A stretch of DNA of 64,000 nucleotides from Cristatella mucedo (taxonomy: Eukaryota > Bryozoa > Phylactolaemata > Cristatellidae). The stretch covers positions 353,692-417,691 of the forward strand of contig WPIO01000198.1 in assembly GCA_009760855.2 (NCBI GenBank), read 5' to 3'. Under the pieces are notes generated by a model. That model ran no database searches. It saw only the letters and a program-made list of their open reading frames with translations, and was not told where the DNA came from. Shown here piece after piece: positions 46,906-55,107 of the stretch. Positions within the stretch are counted from its first letter, which is position 1. Each line of letters opens with the position of its first letter. A program made the translations under genes and the position numbers.

Positions 46906-47963
46906 TTAAGTATAAGTAATGAAGCTGTAATATGGCGTCGTAAAAACACTAGCAAAATTAATTTCAATAACATCTAAATTACTTGGGGTAATAAGATTAT
47001 TATATGTTAGAACAGGAAAATTGATAGTTATTGATATATTATTATAATCAGAAATATCGAATTGTGTTATATAATCACTTGATAATAACATATAATTATT
47101 TTCAACCCCATAATAGGTGATATTAAGAAAATTAGAAACAAAGAAATTTGGCGAGTATAATTTGTGATAGTAGTTTATAACTACAAATCTTATTAAAATA
47201 TTAATACTTAAATTAAGTTTAATTTTACCATCAATATATTTTACTCTAGTTAGGTTAACATCCTTTAATATAATTGATTTTTCAGTTATTTGTTTCTCTA
47301 TGACAGACAATTGCGAATCGTTTTCTCTAAAAATACTAATATTTATAGGCACATCTTTAGGATTTATCTCATAAATACTCTTTATCCCTAATTTTATCTT
47401 TGAGAATCTTATTGGTATTTTACTTACATCAGATAGTCTAGCTAAATAGACACTACTATCATCTAGTAGATATTGCTGAAAGACTGATGAAATATTACAA
47501 GCTCCTAAATTTTCTATTTTATTAAAAGACAAAGAACCTACACCCCAAAAAGTATAATAATCATCATCAAATCCATAACCTAAGTATAACATAGAAACAT
47601 CATTTTTTTTCTTTCTTCTTTTTTCTTTTTTTAGACCAACATTTGTTTCACCACTAATATGTAACACGTCTACTGTTAAATCGTCAGTTGTGATTAAATC
47701 ACCTCTATAAGTTGCCTTTGTATCGGTGTACTCTTTTGTTGCAATATCATTTCCATTAATTGGATTTGCTGCATTAACATATTTTTTGAGTTTGCTGATA
47801 TGTTTCCTCTTATAAACTGATCTGAATCTTTTCTTAAATAATTGTCATCGGCAAATGATTTTCCAACAGCTTCTAACGAGTCTATATTACTTCCAAGATT
47901 TACTATTCTATTTTCATTCATATCCAACGTTCCCAGCATTTGTAAATCTTTTCTGCTTAACAT
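46906..47963 (-). pseudogene. Fibre-like protein 1, one frameshift
   Basis: Read from Met 47,963, 14 nt after TATATAG. The N-terminal part has MNENRIVNLGSNIDSLEAVG...DDNYLRK, and after a shift at the T6 run 47,782-47,787 NPINGNDIATKEYTDTKA. Both have the form hydrophobic-NxxI-NLxxPxxxxDAxTKxYxD, a repeat typical of phage and giant-virus tail fibres, where it forms trimeric shaft segments. The rest, 47,667-46,906, is a 253-aa beta-rich region (KLNLSINILIRFVVIN) that could be the distal head. Genes on either side on this strand have the same repeats. I infer a virion attachment fibre. The recombined frame is inferred, not seen intact. Confidence 0.72.
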
Positions 47964-48042
47964 TACAATATTGCTATATAAACAATAACATTTATTTCTT
48001 TATCTAACAAACCCGATCCGGATATAAAAGTAGAAGTAGCAA

Positions 48043-48264
48043 CTATTTTTTTTTACTAGGATCTAACATATAAGTACCATATAACTGATCACCCTGTGCT
48101 GTTAGTGTTGATGGTGGTGGCATAAGTACTTTTGTTATTCCAGCAACATCATACGTTACTCCAATAATAAACAGCCCTCTTTCAATTGTTATGTCTGAAA
48201 TATTAGTAATCCATCTTCCATTAACTGTTTTGTCATATATTTGAGTAGTTAGTGAACCACCCAT
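48043..48264 (-). CDS. Small protein, 73 aa, start overlapping the fibre 2 stop
   Basis: ATG at 48,264 shares its A with the TAA of fibre 2 (TAATG). The product (SLTTQIYDKTVNGRWITNIS...PPPSTLTAQGDQLYGTYML) looks like a beta-rich domain. It may be the detached distal domain of fibre 2, separated by an old frameshift, or a coupled separate protein. The overlap allows termination-reinitiation. Function unknown. Confidence 0.6.
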   Translation of the reverse strand: MGGSLTTQIYDKTVNGRWITNISDITIERGLFIIGVTYDVAGITKVLMPPPSTLTAQGDQLYGTYMLDPSKKK

Positions 48265-48827
48265 TAGCTTAAACTAAAACTTATAGCTGCAGCATTTCCA
48301 CTTGATCTTCGTAGATAACCAAGATTTACACCATCGTTTGGATTTACAGGATCGTCCCTTATAATAATTGAATTACCAGCCATATTCAAAGGTTTATTCA
48401 ATGGTGTATTAAATTTTAAAAAATTTGCATCCATATATGCAATAGTTGCAATGTTACTTAGTTCAGAGTTAGTAATATTTAATGCTCCTCTTACATATAA
48501 AGCTCCGGTAATATATCCACCAGATTTTGATAGTTTCGTATCAGCACAATCTTTTGTAGCGGCATCACTTTGCTCTAATATGGCAAGATCTATGTCAAGT
48601 CTATGATTGTTCATGTCAAGATCTCCATCTGCAGTTGTTCCTCTAGAGACTTTTGTAACAAAGTTTGTATCTATATACTTTCTGTGTACAGCATCTGTAG
48701 AATCAACAGGATCTCCAAGATTTTTTATTAGATTTTGATTCATATTTAAAGATCCATTCATAATATCTCCAGTCTTACGAATATAATTTTTTTGGTTAGA
48801 TCCTTTTCTACGATATCCAAGCGACAT
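48264..48827 (-). CDS. Fibre-like protein 2 (DAxTKxYxD repeats), 187 aa
   Basis: The start is Met 48,827, directly after GTATAGA; the longer frame to 48,875 runs into fibre 3. It has a basic N-terminus (MSLGYRRKGSNQKNYIRKTG) and then three shaft-type repeats: LNMNQNLIKNLGDPVDSTDA with RKYIDTNF; LDMNNHRLDIDLAILEQSDA with ATKDCADTK; LNMAGNSIIIRDDPVNPNDG. The spacing is close to 40 residues. Repeats like these in phage fibres make triple beta-helical shafts. It lies between fibres 1 and 3 in the same orientation. Confidence 0.78.
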   Translation of the reverse strand: MSLGYRRKGSNQKNYIRKTGDIMNGSLNMNQNLIKNLGDPVDSTDAVHRKYIDTNFVTKVSRGTTADGDLDMNNHRLDIDLAILEQSDAATKDCADTKLSKSGGYITGALYVRGALNITNSELSNIATIAYMDANFLKFNTPLNKPLNMAGNSIIIRDDPVNPNDGVNLGYLRRSSGNAAAISFSLS

Positions 48828-48828
48828 T

Positions 48829-49686
48829 CTATACAATAGTAATAATAAAATCAATATATGTAATATTATTAGCAACTTTAAGATTATTAATCATATAAGT
48901 ACATGATCCATCGATATTTATTACTAAAAGGAGAGTACCAGAAACGCCATAAGTGTTATCACTAGTTAGCTCTAAAAAGACTCCAGTTGTATTAGAACAC
49001 CAGAGTATGCTAGATACTGTCTGAAAGTTTGTTACTGATCCAGCAACAAAAGTTTTTAAAGGTGTTGCATAACCAATTATATTTCCTTGCTGATTAAAAA
49101 CTGCAATGTCTGCAGGAGTTGTTTTTAATGTAGAACTTTCTGTTCCTGTTTCATTTACATTAATATTGAATATGTTTAATGGAGCAATAGTTGAAGCACT
49201 TGTAAAACCAGAAAGCCTTAAATACAAAGTAGAGCATTTATAAGAATCAACAGATTGTTTTGTTACAACATCTGACTTTTTCAAAGATATAATTCTGTTT
49301 GATCCTAGATCAAGATTACTATTAGAGTTACCATTGAAAACTTGAGTCATACTTTTTAGTAAACCATAGTTTATTACTTTGTAAGGTCTAGAATCTTGAT
49401 ATACAGTTCCATCAGCAGATCTTCCAGATATACCAGTAATGTTTTTACAGTTTAACTGATATAGCATTTTTGCACTATTCTTTGGAAGTAAATCAGATAA
49501 GTTAGAAACAGAAGCTATTTCTCCTGAAGCATTAGCTGCAACAGTATTAAAGAAGTTTGAATTAAGAGCATAATATAATCTTATTGCATCTCCATCATTT
49601 ACTGGAAAACCAAGATTTGTAATGCTATTTCCATTACCATCAAGATCACTAAAAATATGACCATTAATCTTACTAATATTATCCAT
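48829..49686 (-). CDS. Fibre-like protein 3, 285 aa
   Basis: The true start is Met 49,686, after ATATATAAGA; the open frame upstream is only antisense to the next gene. The N-terminus ISKINGHIFSDLDGNGNSIT and NLGFPVNDGDA closely match fibre 4 (INGYILSDLDANGDRIIN, MRDPVNDGDA), so the two are paralogues. A second repeat reads LDLGSNRIISLKKSDVVTKQ. The C-terminal 120 residues are beta-type (IWCSN..., GVSGTLLLVINIDGSCTYM) and may be the receptor-binding head. Its start codon is 10 nt from that of the divergent gene at 49,697. It was named as a fibre from repeats only. Confidence 0.78.
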   Translation of the reverse strand: MDNISKINGHIFSDLDGNGNSITNLGFPVNDGDAIRLYYALNSNFFNTVAANASGEIASVSNLSDLLPKNSAKMLYQLNCKNITGISGRSADGTVYQDSRPYKVINYGLLKSMTQVFNGNSNSNLDLGSNRIISLKKSDVVTKQSVDSYKCSTLYLRLSGFTSASTIAPLNIFNINVNETGTESSTLKTTPADIAVFNQQGNIIGYATPLKTFVAGSVTNFQTVSSILWCSNTTGVFLELTSDNTYGVSGTLLLVINIDGSCTYMINNLKVANNITYIDFIITIV

Positions 49687-49696
49687 TCTTATATAT
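49687..49696. promoter_or_regulatory. Bidirectional start motif TCTTATATAT between divergent ATGs
   Basis: The 10 nt separate the start codons of fibre 3 (minus, Met 49,686) and the membrane-segment gene (plus, Met 49,697). Read on the minus strand it is ATATATAAGA, and on the plus strand TTATATAT; both fit the start motif of the element. Confidence 0.7.
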
Positions 49697-50413
49697 ATGA
49701 AGAAAATAAAAGGCGGTGATTTAAAATCTGGCTTAGATACAACAAAAGAAGTATTATCAGGAACGACAACAGCAGCTGAGCTTGGATCAAAAGCAATTAT
49801 AAAAGTAGCTCCTAAGATTGCAATGAAACTGAGTTTAAAAGCATCAAATAAGATTGCAACTATTGTTCCAAAAGTTTTGCAGTCATTCAAAGTAATTGGA
49901 ACTGCTAAAAAAGCACTTGGTGGGTTTTTATCAGGAATACCAGGAATTGTAGATCTTGGTTTATTTATAAAAGAGATTGTAGATGATATTTCTTCTGGAA
50001 AGTATGGTAATGCCTTTTGGAAAACAATTGCAGAAAAAAAAGGACTGTCAAAAATGGTTGCTTTGTTAGAGGTTGGCTTTTACATAAACGATATTTTGCT
50101 AGAAGCTGAATGATCTAACTCTGGTTGGTACTTTGATCCTAGTAGATTTCTATCAGATACATTCGGAGAGAAAGTGAGTTGGGATGCTGCTCAACTAGAT
50201 CCTCTTGCGTGGAAAAAGAACTTTCTTGAAGTAAGATCAGAGGGATTTCTACCTGCAATTCTAGCATTAATAGCAAGTATAGCTTCTATTGTTGGAGCTG
50301 TTGGTTGAGGTGTTTCAATAGCAGAATCAGTTGCTGGATTGATTAAGAAAATTATTGACAGTACAATGTATACAGCTAAGGCACCAAAAATAGATAATAT
50401 GAAGAACGAATGA
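49697..50413 (+). pseudogene. Membrane-segment protein with protease-type N-terminal site; two in-frame TGAs
   Basis: 238 codons from ATG 49,697, right after TTATATAT. TGA interrupts at 50,111 and 50,306; both positions would fit Trp. The N-terminus MKKIKGGDLKSG contains IKGG-D, matching the known adenain cleavage consensus (M/I/L)xGG-x. Then come Ala/Lys amphipathic helices (KASNKIATIVPKVLQSFKVI), a Gly-rich LGGFLSGIPGIVDLGLFIKE, and near the end a hydrophobic segment (ILALIASIASIVGAVG). This layout recalls adenovirus protein VI (N-terminal propeptide, amphipathic membrane-active helix), but I see no sequence identity to support homology. The stop overlaps the next ATG (ATGA). Confidence 0.6.
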
Positions 50414-50787
50414 GTGCTTTGAGTTTACAAAGTGAAAGACTAAAGAATGCAATTGTTGATATAAAAAACATGATAGAATAACTTGATAAAAACATTGATA
50501 TTGATTTGAGTGACAAAGGGCAAAACTCAAAGGTGAAAAACAGATTAGATTATTTGAAAACAGGTAAACAGTTAGTTGAGGTTTCTGGAGTAAGTTATTC
50601 AGATAAATTAAAAGAAGATATAAAAAAAGTAGAAAGTAGTACAGTTGGATGAAAAAAGACTTGCGACTATAAAGCTGAGAGCGCAATGTTACCAGCTAAT
50701 CTTTATGCACAAGGTAAATCACAAGAAGAAATACATAGAGAAGTACTAAAACTAAGAGATTATTTGAAAAAACGCTGTAGAAATTAA
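50410..50787 (+). pseudogene. Small helical protein, 125 codons, two in-frame stops
   Basis: The start ATG overlaps the TGA of the previous gene. The product is coiled-coil-like (LQSERLKNAIVDIKNMIE; GKSQEEIHREVLKLRDYLKK). Stops interrupt at TAA 50,479-50,481 and TGA 50,650-50,652. The end overlaps the convergent HNH-AP2 gene by 4 nt. Unknown role; possibly a virion or scaffold protein by position. Confidence 0.55.
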
Positions 50788-52050
50788 AAGTCTGTGTAGC
50801 GAATTAGTTTGTAATCTTCAGTTAAACTATGAGTAATATTGAGTCTAGCAAATTGCAAATGAAGGCGTATTGCAGCAAGATCACGTGCTTCAGCTGCGGC
50901 TACAGGATTTTCAAATAGACCCAAGTGATATCTTTGTCTTTCTATACATATACATGATTGCCATTTATTACTTGCTTTGTTAAAACTAACTCCAACAAAG
51001 CCAGAAGTGTTGTCTTTACGCATTACTTTATTTTTTTGATTTTCTGAAAAAGATGCCTCTCGCAAATTTCTAAAACAATTATTATCTTTATGTTCAATTC
51101 CCTGTACTGGCATTTTACCTAACTTACTAGTTATGGGCAAACCCAGTGTGATTCAGAAATTGGAAAGGCAGACTTTCAAAATTGGCTCTGCCAGCATATC
51201 TCCAGTTGAATCAGCTCGAAATCTAGGTGTCATATTCCAAAGCGACCTCTCGTTAGACGACCGCATCAGCTCCACAGTCAAATCTGCCTATTTTCAGCTT
51301 CATAACATTGCTAAAATTAGGGCTTGTTTGGATAAGGATACCACGTCCAAGTTGTTCCATGCATTCGTGACATCCCGTCTCGACTTCTGCAACTCACTGC
51401 TTACTGGCCTACCAGCATGTGCGATCAGGCGATTGCAGCTGGTGCAAAACTCTGCAGCTAGGCTTGTCTGTCGTGAACGTCGCAGTTGCCACATTACTCC
51501 ACTTCTCGCCGACCTGCACTGGTTACCAGTCAAGCAACGGATTGACTTCAAGGTTTTGTCGCTCACTTTTAGGTCTCTTCATTCTATGGCTCCAGCCTAT
51601 CTTTCAGATATACTACCCCATCAGGCCAAGCATCGTACCACTTGCTTTTCGGAATCCAACATCTGGAAATACCTCGTGCAAACCTTAAATCCTTTGGAGA
51701 CCGTGCATTTAGCTCGTATGCTCCCAAAGCCTGGAACTCCCTCCCGACCTGCGTCAGAACATCCCCTGACCTGACCACATTTAAAAGAAACTTAAAAACA
51801 CACCTATTTAGAACAGCATTTAGTGGGCCCCTGTGATTCGTCCTTGATGTGCTTATGCTTGCTGACATTGTGCATGCTGCCACTAACCACATTTGCATGC
51901 TGACCCTGTGCATGTCACTCCTAACCATATTATTCATTTTGTTTGTTTTTCAAGCATGATTTTACTTACTATTCTATTGCATATCACTTTGCAACAAATT
52001 TAAAGCGCCTAGAAAAAGATTAAGTTCTCTGAGGGTGCTTTATCAAGTGC

Positions 52051-52089
<39 letters not shown>

Positions 52090-52303
52090 CCTGTTACTAT
52101 CAACCAGATCAATCTATGCACTTGGTAGTGTCTCCCATCAATTTTATTCTTATATAAACAGTGTTATTTACTGTTCCGGCTTCTGCGCCTGCTCTAACAA
52201 TACCTCTTCTAGCCACCTTCCAGACGATTTTCCCAGTATCCGGTTCAGAATTAAGCAATTCCATAACTCTATCTCTAAAAGCAGAAACCTCATCCTTATT
52301 CAT
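50784..52303 (-). pseudogene. HNH endonuclease with AP2 DNA-binding domain, split by a LINE
   Basis: The gene starts at Met 52,303 (after ATATTAAGAA). The N-terminal half reads NSEPDTGKIVWKVARRG...GTVNNTVYI and, after a one-base shift near 52,125, HRLIW and VTG. A LINE then fills about 51,120-52,087. The frame resumes with IEHKDNNCFRNLREASFSEN (HNH core with the His-Lys-Asp-Asn and NLRE signature) and NTSGFVGVSFNKASNKWQ...HLGLFENPVAAAEARD, an AP2 domain. Domain order is that of phage/virus HNH-AP2 homing endonucleases. The LINE lies between VTG and the KMPVQ segment. It is inactive as it stands. Such genes often behave as selfish passengers in viruses. Confidence 0.9.
51119..52087 (+). mobile_element. 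LINE family 1 insertion in the HNH-AP2 gene
   Basis: 5'-truncated copy beginning in the RT C-terminal part (SVIQKLERQTFKIGSASISP), with an almost clean frame to about 51,650 and then a shift. It carries the standard 3' UTR, AGATTAAGTTCTCTGAGGGT and an ATT tail at 52,053-52,087. The flanks CATTTTACCT (left) and TACCTGTTAC (right) suggest a target duplication of 3-5 bp, TAC or TACCT. It inserted after the Polinton was in place. Confidence 0.95.
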
Positions 52304-52358
52304 TTCTTAATATATAATAGTTTTATTTGTCTTTAAATAAAATTAATTTTATTCTAGA

Positions 52359-53204
52359 ATGGAATATCACGAGACAAAGCTAAACCTATCAGACCATCAA
52401 GCAAACCTAATACATAAGTCAGATAGACCTATTTCAATCAGACTAAAAAAAGAAGACCTATCAGGCGCAGTTCCAATCTTTGTAACAAAAACACAACCAA
52501 ACAAAATTGAAAAGTGCAAATCTAAAAACACCGGCTTACAACTAAATCTTTCTCTAAAACAACTGAAACGTAATAGAAGACTAGGTTCGGGTATAGTAGA
52601 TTTCATAAATAAACTAACTGGAAACCGCAAAATGCACATGAAATTACCAAATGGTATTAAATCTGAATTTGTTCCGGGTGGTTCATTCAATGGAACAAAT
52701 CGTTACTCGTTCGCCGGACCAAGAACAAAATTCACTCAGAGAATGAGTGAAGGCTATGAGGGCATTAAAGATTTGGATCGAGGGGCTTTAGTTCACGATA
52801 GTTTATATACCGAAACTTCATCTATGGCCGAACCTAAAAGAACAGAGATAAGAAACTTGTCAGACTTGGTATTAGCTGAGTCTGCTGCTAGAATTGAGCT
52901 TGATCCAAGACAACCAAATTATGTACGTGAAGATGCTAAGACTGTAGCAGCTGTTATGGCAGCAAAAGCAAAATTAGGTTTAGGCCTTGGCGGAGCTCTA
53001 AACGATTCATTTGCTACTGATTTTCTAAAAGATAAAATAAGTAATCCTGATAGTCTTAATAAGATAAAACATTATGCCCGTGGAATAGCTGATAAAATGC
53101 TTGATATCACTCGGAAAAAGATTAAAAAAATTCAACTTACAAAACTATTTTATATTTATTTTCTTATATTTATACTTTTAAAACTCTGCTGGATTGAACA
53201 TTGA
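52359..53204 (+). CDS. Phospholipase A2-like virion protein, 281 aa
   Basis: The start follows TTCTAGA. After a hydrophilic N-terminus and a Lys/Arg-rich segment (KQLKRNRRLGSGIVDFINKL) comes GTNRYSFAGPRTKF, then GIKDLDRGALVHDSLYTETS. GP...LDxxAxxHDxxY is the pattern of the parvovirus VP1-type PLA2, with the catalytic His-Asp pair and a downstream Asp (RNLSDLVLAES). Adintovirus/Polinton proteins with this domain are known; PLA2 activity would help particles leave endosomes. The last about 20 residues (LFYIYFLIFILLKLCWIEH) overlap the convergent gene and may be an artefact of a shift in the A runs near 53,125. Frame otherwise intact. Confidence 0.68.
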   Translation: MEYHETKLNLSDHQANLIHKSDRPISIRLKKEDLSGAVPIFVTKTQPNKIEKCKSKNTGLQLNLSLKQLKRNRRLGSGIVDFINKLTGNRKMHMKLPNGIKSEFVPGGSFNGTNRYSFAGPRTKFTQRMSEGYEGIKDLDRGALVHDSLYTETSSMAEPKRTEIRNLSDLVLAESAARIELDPRQPNYVREDAKTVAAVMAAKAKLGLGLGGALNDSFATDFLKDKISNPDSLNKIKHYARGIADKMLDITRKKIKKIQLTKLFYIYFLIFILLKLCWIEH

Positions 53205-53666
53205 TCTCTTTGGTGAACTATAAACTTTTACTTGGTCAATCTTTAATCTAATATTTAATCTTTCTTTGTTATTATAATATTCTTTTGAAACATAACTACC
53301 ATCAAGAATTCCAGTGATACAAAAATCATTTCCTAATTTTTTAACTACGTCTGCTGGACTAGATACTTTAATTTGTTTGTTATTCTCATCAAACATAATA
53401 CTAGGTTTCTTTCCAAAATCAAATCTAATTCCAATTGTTGACCTTGAGCTAGCATCAAGTGCTTTGATTTCTAATTGTTCACTCGATCTATCTACAATGT
53501 TTTGAATATAAGGAAGTGATTCTTCTGTTATATACATCCATTCGCTAAGATAAGGTTTTGAATCGTTTGAAATTTTCTCTTCAACATGAACGTGTGCAGG
53601 CTTTCCTTTAGGAATAACAACTGCAGAATTTTGGAGAACTACAAATTTCTTTTCTTGATTTTCCAT
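53178..53666 (-). CDS. Hypothetical protein, 162 aa, possible OB-fold nucleic-acid binder
   Basis: The start follows CTATATAGA. The frame is intact. Beta-rich segments with Gly/Lys turns (NDFCITGILDGSYVSKEYY and RLNIRLKIDQVKVYSS) look like the strands of an OB fold as in single-strand DNA-binding proteins. With a polymerase and nuclease in the same element, an SSB-like role would make sense, but no signature residue proves it. It overlaps the end of the PLA2-like gene by 27 nt, convergent. Confidence 0.62.
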   Translation of the reverse strand: MENQEKKFVVLQNSAVVIPKGKPAHVHVEEKISNDSKPYLSEWMYITEESLPYIQNIVDRSSEQLEIKALDASSRSTIGIRFDFGKKPSIMFDENNKQIKVSSPADVVKKLGNDFCITGILDGSYVSKEYYNNKERLNIRLKIDQVKVYSSPKRSMFNPAEF

Positions 53667-54147
53667 TCTATATAGTGGAAATATTTTGTTTAATTCAAAT
53701 TAATAATTGCATGACTGTACCAAAATCAACAAATTCCATTAGTTTAAGGAAGATTAAGCACCTCATTCCACAATCCGTTTGATTAAATTTTTGCAGTTAA
53801 AACGTTTGAAAACTTGGTGTAACACCGAAATAATTAATCACTTCTGGCATTGGAGGAGCACCGAATGAGTCAAAGTAAAAACATCGATCTCCAATTTTTT
53901 TAAGAGCTACCCAATGATATATTGCTAGATCTGATTTCCAAGTATTGCAAATAAGACACTCATTCTGTTCTGGAGAACTTAATTCATCTCTTGCAAATAC
54001 ACCTCTGAAATTTTTTATATCTAATTCTTTAACATATTGGTTTATTTCTATATCAGTTAGTGGTGTACTTTTTAATTTTTTTTTTAAATTGTTGATAGTT
54101 CTCCTTAGTTCAGAAAGAATTTGTTCTGTACTCATTTCACCACCAAA

Positions 54148-54280
54148 CTTTTTACTATGAGCTAGAACTCCATTACCAAATTTCTTTCCGTGACTCAAAA
54201 CTCCAGTACCTAACTTTTTACAATGAGATAGAACTCCGGTACCTAACTTTTTACCATGAGATAGAACTCCACTGCCACTC
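54148..54280 (-). repeat. 33-bp tandem repeat coding for 11-aa basic units
   Basis: Four units on the minus strand, encoding GVLSHGKKLGT, GVLSHCKKLGT, GVLSHGKKFGN and GVLAHSKKFGG. In frame, within the zinc-ribbon/protease gene. Confidence 0.93.
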
Positions 54281-54433
54281 TCTGATCTTAACTTAACAAA
54301 ATTTGACTTTTTACTTTCACAAATCACACAAATTGCTTTTATCATTCCTCTAAGGCCTTTTGTACTATCAATCTCGACATACTCCTCATGAATGCTATCT
54401 GTAGGCTTCTTACATTTCAAGCAGTAAATTTCA

Positions 54434-55068
54434 AAACTCTGCAGCTAGGCTTGTCTGTCGTGAGCGTCGCAGTTGCCACATTACTCCACTTCTCGCCGAC
54501 CTGCACTGGTTACCAGTCAAGCAACGGATTGACTTCAAGGTTTTGTCGCTCACTTTTAGGTCTCTTCATTCTATGGCTCCAGCCTATCTTTCAGAGATAC
54601 TACCCCATCAGGCAAAGCATCGTACCACTCGCTTTTCGGAATCCAACAGTCTAGAAATACCTCGTACAAACCTTAAATCCTTTGGAGACCGTGCATTTAG
54701 CTCGTATGCTCCCACAGCCTGGAACTCCCTCCCGACCTGCATCAGAACATCCCCTGACCTGACCACATTTAAAAGAAACTTAAAAACATACCTATTTAGG
54801 ACAGCATTTAGTGGATCCTTGTGATTCGTCCTCGATGTGCTTATGCGTGCTGACACTGTTCATGCTGCCACTAACCACATTTGCATGCTGACCCAGTGCA
54901 TGTAACCCCTAACCATGTTATTCATTTTGTTTGTTTTTCAAGCATGATTTTACTTACTATTCTATTGCGTATCACTTTGCAGCAAATGTAAAGCGCCTAG
55001 AAAGAGATTAAGTTCTCTGAGGGCGCTTTATCAAGTGCAATATTATTATTATTATTATTATTATTATT
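54434..55068 (+). mobile_element. LINE family 1 insertion at codons 2-3 of the protease gene
   Basis: Short 5'-truncated copy starting AAAACTCTGCAGCTAGGCTT, encoding the C-terminal LADLHWLPVKQRIDFKVLSL and AWNSLPTCI region, then the 3' UTR and an ATT tail. The flanks AAATTTC (left) and ATTTCCATTTC (right) suggest a target duplication of about 4-5 bp. It is very similar to the 51.1-kb copy, so the two are close relatives. Confidence 0.95.
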
Positions 55069-55073
55069 TCCAT

Positions 55074-55107
55074 TTCTATAATATAAAAACTTTTTTTAGT
55101 ATAGGAA
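55074..55107. promoter_or_regulatory. Divergent start region of protease and ATPase genes
   Basis: 34 nt: the minus strand has TTATAGAA before the protease ATG, and the plus strand AGTATAGGAA before the ATPase ATG. The middle is an A/T run (AAAACTTTTTTTAG). Confidence 0.65.

Larger units (their letters stand above)
53695..55073 (-). pseudogene. Zinc-ribbon plus adenain-type cysteine protease, split by a LINE and one stop
   Basis: The gene starts at ATG 55,073 (after TTATAGAA); a LINE fills about 54,434-55,068 just after the first codons. It resumes with EIYCLKCKKPTDS and ICVICESKKSNFVK, two CxxC pairs forming a zinc ribbon. A 33-bp tandem repeat follows, giving four copies of GTGVLSHGKKL-like units, then the protease. 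HWVALKK holds the catalytic His, and FYFDSFGAPP the Asp. TAA at 53,799-53,797 interrupts. In frame beyond it lies NQTDCGMRCLIFL, the expected Gln/Cys motif, to a TGA at 53,697-53,695. Adenain-type proteases mature capsids by cutting (M/I/L)xGG-x sites. This copy is dead twice over unless the stop is an error. Confidence 0.88.

Noticed and set aside
48829-49890. Fibre 3 starting at 49,890 (353 aa)
   Set aside because: The extra 68 residues are antisense to the membrane-segment gene; Met 49,686 follows the start motif and matches the N-terminus of fibre 4.
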